Below are positions 10,496 to 20,109 of a DNA stretch of 64,000 nt, piece after piece; within the stretch, counting starts at the first letter, position 1; each line of letters starts with the position of its first letter. Source of the DNA: Lithodes maja (lineage: Eukaryota > Arthropoda > Malacostraca > Decapoda > Lithodidae). The stretch is from assembly GCA_037953745.1 (NCBI GenBank), contig JBAKBP010003181.1:1-64000 (forward strand), read 5' to 3'. Below the pieces are notes generated by a model that was not told where the DNA came from, did not search any database, and saw only the letters and a list, made by a program, of their open reading frames with translations. The translations under genes were made by a program, and so were the position numbers.

Positions 10496-13029
10496 ATAAG
10501 AACATAAGAACATAAGAAAATGGGAGTCTGCAAAAAGCCGATCGACCCACACAAGGCAGAACCCTGTCACACCCAACTCCAATTACAAGGCCCAATTATA
10601 GGCCCAACTCACTAATACCTTGAGTACTGACCCCACCAAAACGGTCAGAGATTAACACAAGATAACGGGGTCTGCTGAGCGCCGATTGGCCCACACCTGG
10701 TAGATCCCCCTCACACCCAACGCATCTCGTCCATATGCCAATCTAATTTTATCTTAAAGCTCCCTATCGTTCTTGATCCCACTATATCACTTGGTAGCCT
10801 ATTCCACCCATCTACAACTCTGTTACCAAACCAATATTTGCCTATATCTTTTCTGAAACGAAATTTATCTAATTTATAACCATTTGTTCGAGTTCTTTCG
10901 CAATCACTGAGCTTCAGTTCATTTTTCATGTCTCCTTTATTTACCCCACTGAACCACTTGAACACTTCTATCATATCCCCTCTAACTCTGCGTCTTTCTA
11001 ACAAAATTAATGTAAGCTTAATTTGTTCAACCTTTCTTCATATGGTAGATTTCTAATATTATGAATCATTTTTGTCATTCTTCGCTTTACTCTCTCCAAG
11101 GAATCTATGTCCATTCCGTAATAAGGACACCAAAATTGGACAGCATAATCCATATGAGGTCTCACAAATGACAAGTAAAGTTTCAAGGTAACATCGGCAG
11201 TTCTGTTACCCACACTCCTTGAGATGAACCCCAGAATCCTGTTTGCCTTGTTACGAACGCTTATACACTGTTTTCTAGGTTTCAAATCGTTGCTAACAAA
11301 CACACCCAAATCTTTCTCGCAGTCTTAGTTTTCTAATTCAGCATTAGCTAGTTAATATTTTGCATTAGTATTCGTCTTCCCTATCCTTAATACCTTGCAT
11401 TTGTCAATGTTAAAATTCATCTGCCACTTTACTGACCATTCGTGTAAGGTATCTAGATCCCTTTGGAGGCACTCTATGCCGCTATCTGAATCTATTGGTG
11501 TCCCTATTTTGGTATCGTCTGTTGAATTTACTTATCCTACTAGTTATACCTAAATCAAGGTCATTTATGTATATGATAAATAATAGAGGACCCAATACAG
11601 ATCCCTGGGGGACACCACTCTTGACTGATCCCCACTCTGACTTAGTACCATTTATGCTGACTCTCTGCTTCCTACCAATTAGCCATGACCTAATTCATCC
11701 TAATAACACCCCACCTATTCCATGCGCCTCAACCTTTCTCATCAATCTCTCATGAGGGACTCTTGTCGAAAGCTTTACTGAAATTTAAATATATAATATC
11801 ATATGATTTGTCTTTATCTACTGCTTCATATACCTCTGAGAAAAAGCTAAGCAAATTAGTAAGGCAAGAACGTCCCTGAGTGAATCCATGCTGAGAAGAA
11901 TTGATTAAGTTAAATGTTTCTAAGTGGTTTCTCATTTTCCTAGCAATAATAGACTCTAGCAACTTTCCTATGATTGATGTGAGACTAATGGGACGGTAAT
12001 TGGATGCTATCGATTTATCACCTTTTTTGAAGATCGGAACTACATTTGCAAGCTTCCAAGCTTCTGGAACTAAACCTGTTTATATGACTTGTTAAATAAA
12101 AATGCTAATGGGCTACTTAACTCATCTCTGCATTCTTTTAATACTCTAGAATATACCTCGTCAGGACCAGGCGATTTTTGAGGTTTCAGTCTGTCAATTT
12201 CCTTAAGCACATCATTTCTACTTATACTAACTGTACTTAACATATTTTCTATACTATCACTATAAATTATACCATATTGACTTCTGGAATCTGTGCCAAA
12301 TTGTCATTAGTGAAAACAGAAAGAAACTGACTATTTAATGTACTGCATATTTCTAAATAATTTTCTGTTATTTCTCCTATTGAAGTTTTTAGGGGGCCTA
12401 TTACATCTCTAACTTTAGATTTATATAGTTGGTAAAAAGCTTTAGGGTTATTTTTTGAGTCACTGGCTATCCTTATTTCATAATTTCTTTTTGCTTTCCT
12501 GATTTCCTTTTTGACCTGTCTTGATAGAGTCTGACAGTATAATTTATTATATGTAAATGATTTTCGCCTTTCTTTATTTTTCTATATATTCCTTTCTTTT
12601 TTCCTATAAGATCTATTAACTTATTAGTCATCCATTTTGGTTGGTTCTGCGTCGTCGATCTAAATCTTCTTTTAGGGATATATTTATTTTGAGCATTGTG
12701 GAGTGAAGCAATAAACTGGTTATATGTAGGTGGCAAGTTTAACTCTGGCATATCCTGACTTAATTGCTTAACAATAGGGTCCACCCTTAAGTCTCTTCTT
12801 AGCCCACCATAATCGGCTCTTCTGAAATCTGGGATAAGTGTCGTATTCTCTTTAGCATTCCCTGTCCATTGTATATTAAAATAAATAGATTTATGATCGC
12901 TATTTCCTAGGTGGTCACCAATCTCTACATTATTTATCATATGTTCATTGTTACTGAAAACTAAATCAAGAATATTAATACCTCTAGCCGGCGTATCTAT
13001 GAATTGAAATAAAAATCTATCTTGTACTA
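10496..13029 (-). mobile_element. LINE-A2 copy inserted in LINE C
   Basis: Begins with AACATAAG octamers and an A2-type 3' UTR. ORF2 then runs on the minus strand from the C-terminus (10711-11309) through the RT (11490-12250) to the endonuclease tail (12473-12990). It is broken by multiple frameshifts and stops; for example the reading changes at about 11005, 11320 and 11760. Its endonuclease part continues beyond the TA-flanked transposon at 14238. The insertion block is bounded by ATTTGTC at 10489-10495 and 16064-16070. Confidence 0.85.
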
Positions 13030-13523
13030 TAGTCCAACAGATCTTAACAGGCGGTCCTACCCGTGGTTACTCCCTTTACATTGGTGCCACATGTATAATC
13101 CCTAACAACGAAAATATATTATTTTCGGTATTAAGTACCTTAAGTCGGTTTGAAATGCACAGGCTATTTCTACAGGTACAAACAAGCTTTATTGTTTTTA
13201 TAATTAATTCGCTTATTAGTAAATTCAATGGACATTGTATACAGCTTGGCAACATGGCTACCGCGACGTTGTCAGATGTCAGCCAAAAAAACTCATCACA
13301 AATTTCACATGATGGCGCGCTGCCAGGCGCACAAAATTTATACTCTCACTTCATTTCATTCCTGACTTTGGCACCATCCACAATGGAAGCCGCTCCAAAT
13401 CGCCCCACCACTTGCATAATCAGACGAAACAGATGGTACAGATGGTAGAGAGGGGAAACCTCTTAAAAAAAAATGCCCCGAAACTTTTACCTCTTGGGTG
13501 GTGTAGAAAAAAAGTAAAAATAT

Positions 13524-13620
13524 ATATATATAAATGGTAATATATTACCAGTACATACATACGTACATACATATTCATATATATATATATATATACAGAA
13601 TATATATATATATATATATA
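13524..13620. repeat. (TA)n and (ACAT)n microsatellites
   Basis: Alternating TA runs with an intervening ACGTACATACAT stretch directly precede the tRNA-like hairpin. Similar TA runs follow at 13793-13812. Confidence 0.85.
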
Positions 13621-13736
13621 TCGAACCGTCGACCATCAGGACGATAGCCGACGCTTTAATCAATTACACCACTGCAGACTGCCGTGGTGTAATTGATTAA
13701 AGCGTCAGCTATCGTCCTGATGGTCGATGGTTCGAT
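13621..13736. repeat. tRNA-like inverted-repeat hairpin, copy 1
   Basis: Two 52-bp arms (13621-13672 and 13685-13736) are inverted copies with about two mismatches, around a 12-base loop. The right arm reads like the promoter half of a tRNA-derived SINE: A-box-like TGGTGTAATTGATTAA and B box GGTTCGATCC (13729-13738). It is followed by a TAGAAACATTTAGTGGCTCA body and (TA)n. It is closely related to the hairpin at 46117. Confidence 0.8.
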
Positions 13737-13793
13737 CCCCACTGAGAGACTAGAAACATTTAGTGGCTCACGTGTATTTGTGATATATTCTCA

Positions 13794-13824
<31 letters not shown>

Positions 13825-13839
13825 CGAGACCGCCACAAA

Positions 13840-14120
13840 ACTGGGTGGGGGGGGGAATAAAGTGGATGCAAGTGTGGTGTGGTGTATGCGGGGTGGGGGG
13901 GGGGAGGGGTGTAGAGTGGTGTGGTGTGTGTGGGGGAGGGGGGGGAGTGGTGTGGGGTGAGGTGTGTAGGGTGAGTGAGAGAGAGATAAATAGTAATATA
14001 ATTTATTATAGCAATAATAATCTATGCATTCATGTGGGCTACACAGTCTTACACATACAGTATATATATAGAGAGCCGATCTCCCTACATTGACCTTGAA
14101 CGGGGGGGGGGGGGGGGGGA
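13840..14120. repeat. G-rich simple repeats inside the TA-flanked transposon
   Basis: A (GTGTGGTG/GGGG)-rich stretch at 13840-13985, a short AT-rich part and a run of about 18 G at 14102-14119. Open frames here are compositional. Runs of this kind are prone to assembly and length errors. Confidence 0.75.
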
Positions 14121-14237
14121 GGTAGCGAGAGTAATTTGGAAAGGTTGTCATACGGAAAGGGTCAAGTGGACAGGTGGCACCAGTGTAAGGGTAGGTGACC
14201 GCACCCATAACCACCTGTTTAGGTCTGTAGGACTATA

Positions 14238-14758
14238 CCTCAATAAACTCTACTGAATCGGAGTCGCCTATTTGGTGCTGCCAATCAATGTTCGGAAAAT
14301 AAAAAATCCCCCATAATGCACACATTGCTAAACCTTGATGCTATTTTAATTTCCTCCCATAACGATGTTCCGCCATTTCTACTCATATGTAGGTAATGGG
14401 TAACTTAACTCATCTATGCATTGTTTTAATACACTAGCATATACCTCATCAGGACCAGGTGATTTCTGAGGCTTCAGTCTGTCAATTTCCTTAAGCACAT
14501 CATTTCTACTGATAGTAACCGTACTTAACCTATTTTCTATACTATCGCTATATACCTTACGGACTTCTGGAATCTGTGCCAAATTTTCATTTGTGAAAAC
14601 GGATAGAAACTGACTATTTAATGTACTGCACATTTCTAAATCATTTTTGTCATTTTTCGTATCAAAGTTTTAAAGGGGCCTATTAGATTTCTAACTTTAG
14701 ATTTAAATAGTTTGTAAAAAGCTTTAGGGTTATTTTTTTTTTGAGTCGTTGGCTATCC
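14238..14758 (-). mobile_element. LINE-A2 5' part, joined to a second RT fragment
   Basis: 14238-14393 continues the minus-strand endonuclease region of the copy at 10496-13029. At 14394 the sequence switches, with no 3' tail, to minus-strand RT-finger sequence (frame 14379-14633, matching MCSTLNSQFLSVFTNE and KSPGPDEVYA). This runs to 14758 and, past another insertion, on to 16063. Both parts lie inside one 7-bp target duplication, suggesting one chimeric insertion. Confidence 0.7.
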
Positions 14759-15339
14759 TTAAATTGGCAGATGAAGTTTAACATTGACACATGCAAGGTA
14801 TTAAATATAGGGAAGATGCATACACATGTTAAATATAAACTAGCTAATATGGAATTAGAAAATTCAGACTGTGAGAAAGATCTAGGTGTGTTTGTTAGCA
14901 ATGATTTGAAGCCTAGAAAACAATGTATAAGCGTTCGTAACAAGGCAAACAGGATTCTCGGGTTCATATCTAGGAGTGTGAGTAACAGAACTGCTGATGT
15001 TATCTTAAAACTTTACTTGTCATTAGTGAGACCCCATATGGATTATGCTGTTCAATTTTGGTGTCCTTATTACAGAATGGACATAGATTCATTGGAGAGA
15101 GTACAACGTAGAATGACAAAAATGATCCATAATATTAGAAATGTTCCGTATGAAGAAAGGTTGAAGAAATTAGGGTTACATTCGTTAGAGAGACGCAGAG
15201 TTAGAGGGGATAATGATAGAGGTATTCAAGTGGGTTAGTGGGATTAATAAAGGGGACATGAAAAATGTACTAAAGTTCAGTGATAGCGAAAGAACTCGTA
15301 CAAATGGTTTCAAATTAGATAAATTTCGTTTCAGTAAAG

Positions 15340-15371
<32 letters not shown>

Positions 15372-15955
15372 GTTCTTAAAGCTAGCGCATGCTAAGCTAG
15401 CTAAGGATAGCTCAATAAAGCCGATTAGGCGTATTTCCATTGGGGTCCTGTACTACTACCCCATCCCTTTGCTCATGAGGGATGGTAACGACTCAGTGCT
15501 TGTGAAAAATCTTTAATGCGCCGAGCGTGGGCGCGAACCCGGGCCTTCTGGGTGGAAGTCCGAGACGCTAGTCACTACACCAAGCGAGCCGCTTGGTAAA
15601 TATTGGCAATATAGGCAAATATTGGTTTGGTAACAGAGTTGTAGATGGGTGGAATAGGCTACCAAGTGATATAGTGGGATCAAGAACGATAGGGAGCTTT
15701 AAGATAAAATTAGATAGGCATATGGACGAGATGGGTTGGGTGTGAGGGGGATCTACCAGGTGTGGGCCAATCTGCGTTCAGCAGACCCCCGTAATCTTGT
15801 GTTAATCCCTGACCATTTTGTTGGGGACAGTACTCAAGGTATTAGTGAGTTGGGCCCATAATTGGGGTTGGGTGTGACAGGGATCTGCCTTGTATGGGCC
15901 GATCGGATTTTTACGGACTCCCATTTTCTTATGTTGTTATGTTCTTATGTTCTTA
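14759..15955 (+). pseudogene. LINE-A2 ORF2 C-terminal half, 5'-truncated, with SINE insert
   Basis: Starts abruptly in the RT thumb (QMKFNID, about 14766) and reads through NRTADVILKLYLSLVRPHMDY to the C-terminal basic domain. A 1-bp insertion near 15212 shifts the frame (GDNDRGI versus GDMIEVF). A tRNA-derived SINE interrupts at 15342. The coding end (GSRTIGSFKIKLDRHMDEM) and A2 3' UTR resume at about 15600, ending in TTATGTTCTTATGTTCTT at about 15955. It interrupts a minus-strand A fragment, whose sequence resumes at 15956. Confidence 0.85.
15342..15594 (-). mobile_element. tRNA-derived SINE with (ATT)n tail
   Basis: Read on the minus strand it begins GGCTCGCTTGGTGTAGTG, with an A-box-like TGGTGTAGTGACTAGC and a perfect B box GGTTCGCGCCC (plus-strand 15529-15539). 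An unrelated body follows, then an (ATT)n tail (plus-strand 15344-15371). It sits in the LINE ORF2 between two copies of a short ATATA repeat. Pol III-type internal promoters and a microsatellite tail are typical of SINEs. The body is roughly 180 bp. Confidence 0.8.
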
Positions 15956-16063
15956 TTTCATAATTTCTTTTTGCTGTCCTAATTTCCTTTTTGACCTGTC
16001 TTGATAGAGTCTGATAGTAAATAAGTAGGTGAGTTTCGCCTTTCTTAATTTTTCTATATATTC
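15956..16063 (-). mobile_element. LINE-A fragment, pre-RT region (end of chimeric insertion)
   Basis: The minus strand matches the SRQVKKEIRK linker of ORF2 upstream of the RT and is colinear with 14394-14758. It ends at 16063 against ATTTGTC (16064-16070), the right-hand copy of the target duplication. Confidence 0.75.
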
Positions 16064-16070
16064 ATTTGTC

Positions 16071-16948
16071 ATTGTCAACTGCCTCATATGCTTGGGAAAA
16101 GAATGTCAATTAATTAGTGAGGCAGGACCTACCCTTCGTGAATCCATGCTGAGAATCTTTAATTAATTGGTGACGTTCTAGGTGCTCTCTTATTTTGCGC
16201 TCAATAAATGACTCTAATAGTTTACCTACAACTGATGTCAAACTAATTGGACGATAATTTGAAGCAATAGATTTGTATTTTGTTATTAATATTGGTACCA
16301 CATTTGTAATTTTCCACTCACCAGGGACTAGACTTGAATTAAGAGAATTATTAAATAATGCTGTTAAAGGGTAACTAATTTCTTCCTTGCTTTCTTTACA
16401 TACTCTAGGATATATGGGGTCGGGCCCAGGAGACTTTTGCGGTTTTAGCTTGTCTAACTGCTCAAGTACATCATTTCTACCTATGTTTATTTTACTTAAA
16501 ATATGGTCTATACTTCCATCATAAATTGGATGGACCTCCGGTATCAGCGCTAAGTCCTAGTTCGTGAATACAGACAGAAAATAATTGTTTAGGGTTTTAT
16601 ATATATCTACCTCGTTATCTATGATAATTCCTGTCTCTGTTTTAAGAGGGCCTATTTTGTCTCTTACTTTGGTTTTATATAACTGGAAAAATCCCTTGGG
16701 GTTCATTTTCGAATCCCTAGCAATTTGTATTTCGTAATTACACTTAGCTTTCCTAATATCAGCTTTAACTTTTCTCCTACGATTTGTATAATAATGTCTT
16801 AAATGTTCACCACCTCTCTTTATTTTCCTATACTGTATATACCTTTCTTTAAACCTAGTGTACGTTTGATCGTACTATTCATCCATCTAGGATCGTTATC
16901 TTGAGATCTGAATTGTTTTGTAGGGAAAAATATACCTTAGGCATCTTT
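16071..16948 (-). pseudogene. LINE-C fragment 2: RT fingers and pre-RT linker
   Basis: Continues LINE C from 10495. Minus-strand sequence includes KSIASNYRPISLTSVVGKLL and QHGFTKGRSCLTN (16110-16301), then the SPGPD and SKVRD-like blocks and the KQFRS/WMN block near 16890, with stops and frameshifts. It is diverged from A and B throughout, so it is a separate family. It is cut at 16948 by an A insertion. Confidence 0.8.
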
Positions 16949-19214
16949 AATAAGAACATAAGAACATAAGAACATAAGAAAATGGGAGTCTGCAGAAAGC
17001 CGATTGGCCTAAGCAAGGCAGATCCCTGTCCCACACAACCCCAATTACAAAGCCCAATTATAGGCTCAACACTCTAATACCCTGAGGATCATGTTACCAA
17101 AACGGTTAGAGATTAACGCAGGATTACGGGGGTCTGCAGAGCGCTGATTGGCCCAACCCTGCTGATCCCCCTTCACACCCAACCCTTCTCGTCCATATGC
17201 TTATCCAATTTTATCTTAAAGCTCCCTATCGTTTTTAATCCCACTATAGCACTTGGTAGTCCATTCCACCCATCTACAACTCTGTTACCAAACCAATATT
17301 TGCCTATATCTTTTCTGAAACGAAATTTATCTAATTTGAAACCATTGGTACGAGTTCTTTCGCTATCACTGAGCTTTAGTACATTTGTCATGTCCCCTTT
17401 GTTAATCCCACTAACCCACTTGAACACCTCTATCATATCCCCTCTAACTCTGCGTCTCTCTAACGAATGCAAGCCTAATTTCTTCAACCTTTCTTTATAC
17501 GGAAGATTTCTAATATTATGGATCATTTTTGTCATTCTACGTTGTACTCTCTCCAATGAATCTATGTCCATTCTGTAATAAGGACACCAAAATTGAACAG
17601 CATAATCCATATGGGGTCTCACTAATGACAAGTAAAGTTTTAAGATAACATCAGCAGTTCTGTTACTCACACTCCTTGAGATGAACCCGAGAATCCTGTT
17701 TGCCTTGTTTCGAACGCTTATACACTGTTGTCTAGGCTTCAAATCATTGCTAACAAACACACCTAGATCTTTCTCACAATTCGAGTTTTCTAATTCCACA
17801 TTAGCTAGTTTATATTTAACATTTGTATGCATCTTCCCTATCTTTAATACCTTGCATTTGTCAATGTTAAACTTCATCTGCCAATTTACTGACCATTCGT
17901 GTAAGGTATCTAGATCCCTTTGAAGGCACTCTATATCTCTATCTGAATCAATTGTTCTCCCCATTTTGGTATCGTCTGCAAATTTACTTATCCTACTAGT
18001 TATACCTAAATCAAGGTCATTTATGTATATAACAAACAACAGAGGACCTAATACAGATCCCTGGGGGACACCACTTTTGACTGCTCCCCATTCTGACTTC
18101 GTACCATTTATGCTGACTCTCTGCTTCCTACCAATTAGCCATGACCTAATCCATCCCAACAACGCCCCACCTATTCCATGCGCCTCAACCTTTCTCATCA
18201 ATCTCTCATGGGGGACTCTGTCGAAAGCTTTACTGAAATCTAAATATATTATATCATATGACTTGTCATTATCTACTGCTTCATATACCTCTGAGAAAAA
18301 ACTAAGCAAATTAGTAAGGCAAGAACGTCCCTGAGTGAATCCATGCTGAGAAGAATTTATTAAATTAAATGTATCTAAGTGGTTTCTAATTTTACTAGCA
18401 ATAATTGACTCTAGTAGCTTTCCTATGATTGATGTAAGACTAATGGGACGGTAATTGGATGCTATTGATTTGTCACCTTTTTTGAAGATCGGAACTACGT
18501 TTGCAAGCTTCCAAGCTTCTGGAACTATACCTGTCTCCAATGACTTGTTAAATAAAAATGTTAATGGGTAACTTAACTCATCCCTACATTCTTTTAATAC
18601 TCTAGCATATACCTCATCAGGACCAGGCGATTTATGAGGTCTCAGTCTGTCAATTTCCTTAAGCACATCATTTCTACTTATAGTAACCGTACTTAACCTA
18701 TTTTCTATACTATCGCTATATACCTTACGGACTTCTGGAAACTGTGCCAAATTTTCATTAGTGAAAACGGAAAGAAATTGACTATTTAATGTACTGCACA
18801 TTTCTAAATCATTTTCTGTCATTTCTCCTATCGAAGTTTTAAGGGGACCAATTACATCTCTAACCTTGGATTTATATAGTTGGTAAAAAGCTTTAGGATT
18901 AGTTTTTGAGTCATTGGCAACCTTAATTTCATAATTTCTTTTTTCTTTCCTAATATCCTTTTTTACCTGTCTTGATAGATTCTGATAGTAAGCAAGTAGG
19001 TGAATTTCGCCTTTTCTAATTTTTCTATATATTCCTCTCTTTTGTCCTAGAAGATCTAATAGTCTATTATTCATCCATTTGGGTTGGTTCTGTGTTGATC
19101 TAAATTTTCTTTTGGGGATGTATTTATTTTGTGCATTGAATACTGACTTGATAAAATTATCGTATGTATCTACCAAGGTTGACGTCTCTTCCTGACTTAA
19201 GATGACAGGTGCCT
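16949..19214 (-). mobile_element. LINE-A (young subgroup), 5'-truncated
   Basis: Octamer tail at 16949-16980, full A 3' UTR, and ORF2 up to the pre-RT linker, ending at about 19214 where similarity to the full-length copy stops. Nearly identical to the copies at 26145, 28679, 38591 and 62464. Confidence 0.9.
17173..19176 (-). CDS. LINE-A ORF2, RT and C-terminal domains, uninterrupted
   Basis: A 667-codon open frame on the minus strand without stops. From the N-terminal side it has the KYIPKRKFRS linker, the SPGPDEVYARVL and NYRPISLTSIIGKLLES RT blocks, YLDFSKAFDRVPHE, GVPQGSVLGPLLF, FADDTK with both catalytic Asp residues, and the C-terminal basic domain ending HMDEKGWV. The endonuclease and ORF1 are missing through 5' truncation, so it is not an autonomous copy. 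The first in-frame start is arbitrary because the true N-terminus was lost. Confidence 0.9.
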   Translation of the reverse strand: MVDTYDNFIKSVFNAQNKYIPKRKFRSTQNQPKWMNNRLLDLLGQKRGIYRKIRKGEIHLLAYYQNLSRQVKKDIRKEKRNYEIKVANDSKTNPKAFYQLYKSKVRDVIGPLKTSIGEMTENDLEMCSTLNSQFLSVFTNENLAQFPEVRKVYSDSIENRLSTVTISRNDVLKEIDRLRPHKSPGPDEVYARVLKECRDELSYPLTFLFNKSLETGIVPEAWKLANVVPIFKKGDKSIASNYRPISLTSIIGKLLESIIASKIRNHLDTFNLINSSQHGFTQGRSCLTNLLSFFSEVYEAVDNDKSYDIIYLDFSKAFDRVPHERLMRKVEAHGIGGALLGWIRSWLIGRKQRVSINGTKSEWGAVKSGVPQGSVLGPLLFVIYINDLDLGITSRISKFADDTKMGRTIDSDRDIECLQRDLDTLHEWSVNWQMKFNIDKCKVLKIGKMHTNVKYKLANVELENSNCEKDLGVFVSNDLKPRQQCISVRNKANRILGFISRSVSNRTADVILKLYLSLVRPHMDYAVQFWCPYYRMDIDSLERVQRRMTKMIHNIRNLPYKERLKKLGLHSLERRRVRGDMIEVFKWVSGINKGDMTNVLKLSDSERTRTNGFKLDKFRFRKDIGKYWFGNRVVDGWNGLPSAIVGLKTIGSFKIKLDKHMDEKGWV

Positions 19215-19433
19215 AATGATCTTATTAAATATTTCTGTGCGTAAACAAAATACCTGGGCTGACTGATTCGCGCGTAAATCGATAATCTATACAGTGGTTT
19301 GCACTGGCATAAACATATAAAATGTATAAAAGATAAAATATCTAAGCAATGTGGCATTTTGTTTTTGACTCGTGATTTCCTAGACAAGCAATCTATGATA
19401 TTAATATAGTATTCACTAATTTACACAAACTAG
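19215..19433. other. Unassigned spacer between LINE copies
   Basis: AT-rich sequence with no similarity to families A-D and no ORF. It sits between the 5' end of the minus-strand A copy and the L2-like fragment. Confidence 0.45.
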
Positions 19434-19871
19434 ATATACTGTCAAACAATTTGGGGAGCTGCCTGTAAATCTGCCTTAAAGCCTCTAGAAATAGCTCAAC
19501 AAAGAGTAATTCGCACTATAGAAGGACTACAGCGATATGACCATACAAACGATACATTCCTAAATTGTAAAATACTTAAACTGCAGGAGTTAAATATTTG
19601 TTATTGTTCAGTTTTTGTGTTTAAATGTTTAAATAATCTAAATATAGGAAATGTATACTTTAATCCTAGTCAACCAACCAGATACCCCATACGAGATTAC
19701 CCACGCTTAATAGTTCCTTTTATGTCCTCTTCCCAATCCCAATCAAATATTATCTATCATGGTGCAAAGATATATAATTCCCTCCCAGATAACATTGTTA
19801 GTAAATTGACATTGTTTAGCTTTAAATCTAGTCTAAAAAGATGTTTACTTACTAATTATAGAAACCTATGA
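19434..19871 (+). pseudogene. C-terminus of a different LINE ORF2 (L2/jockey-like)
   Basis: An open stretch of 145 codons after a TAG at 19431, with WGAACKSALKPLEIAQQR followed by RYDHTNDTF, KILKLQEL and YNSLPDNI. This layout (WG...LKPL...Q.R..R.I...HT..LF...ILKL) is the usual C-terminal end of L2/Crack/jockey-type LINE polymerases and unlike CR1 families A-D. It is truncated at the N-terminal side and has no start. Its 3' UTR may run to about 20096. The family is assigned by pattern only. Confidence 0.65.
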
Positions 19872-20109
19872 TCAAGAAAATAATAACTACTTAGTAGTAT
19901 AATTTGTGTGTTTTTAGCTTAGTAATGAAATACACTTTGTATTTTGTTTTACTAATTAGTATTAAGTATTAGGTTTAGTTATATTTAGTACTAAAATATG
20001 ATTTAATTATATTTGTTTATTCAGCTCATACAAGATGACTGTTCATCAAAGAGCTGGGTCAGACATTGTTTAAATTAGACAAATTATTAAACATTAATGT
20101 ATGTATACG
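19872..20109. other. AT-rich presumed 3' UTR of the L2-like fragment
   Basis: No ORF. AT-rich sequence with TTAGTATTAAGTATTAGG-type runs, ending at about 20109 where LINE-A endonuclease sequence begins. Confidence 0.4.

Larger units (their letters stand above)
13030..14235. mobile_element. TA-flanked DNA transposon (mariner-like, non-autonomous), 1.2 kb
   Basis: Starts TAGTCCAACAGATCTTAACA and ends with the near-complement; 21 of 25 terminal bases pair. The flanks are TA (13028-13029 and 14236-14237). The interrupted endonuclease sequence of LINE A2 continues precisely when the element and one TA are removed, so the empty site is predictable from sister copies. TA duplication suggests the Tc1/mariner supergroup. 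No transposase is visible. The interior holds (TA)n tracts, a tRNA-like hairpin and G-rich simple repeats. Confidence 0.8.

Noticed and set aside
13155..13448. 97-codon ORF in the TA-flanked transposon as a transposase fragment
   Set aside because: No DDE/D or HTH-like pattern; composition looks random.
13685..13740. Genuine tRNA gene
   Set aside because: A- and B-box-like segments are present, but no complete cloverleaf or acceptor stem forms. The inverted partner and repeat context indicate a SINE-like element.
15529..15594. Genuine tRNA gene on the minus strand
   Set aside because: The head of a SINE with an unrelated body and an (ATT)n tail; the acceptor stem does not pair.
17300..18334. 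Recurrent antisense open frames (92-217 codons, LSFSTFVMSPLLIPLTHLNTS-type) opposite every LINE-A ORF2
   Set aside because: They appear wherever ORF2 is present, follow its codon pattern and vanish with its frame breaks. They are mirror images of the coding strand.
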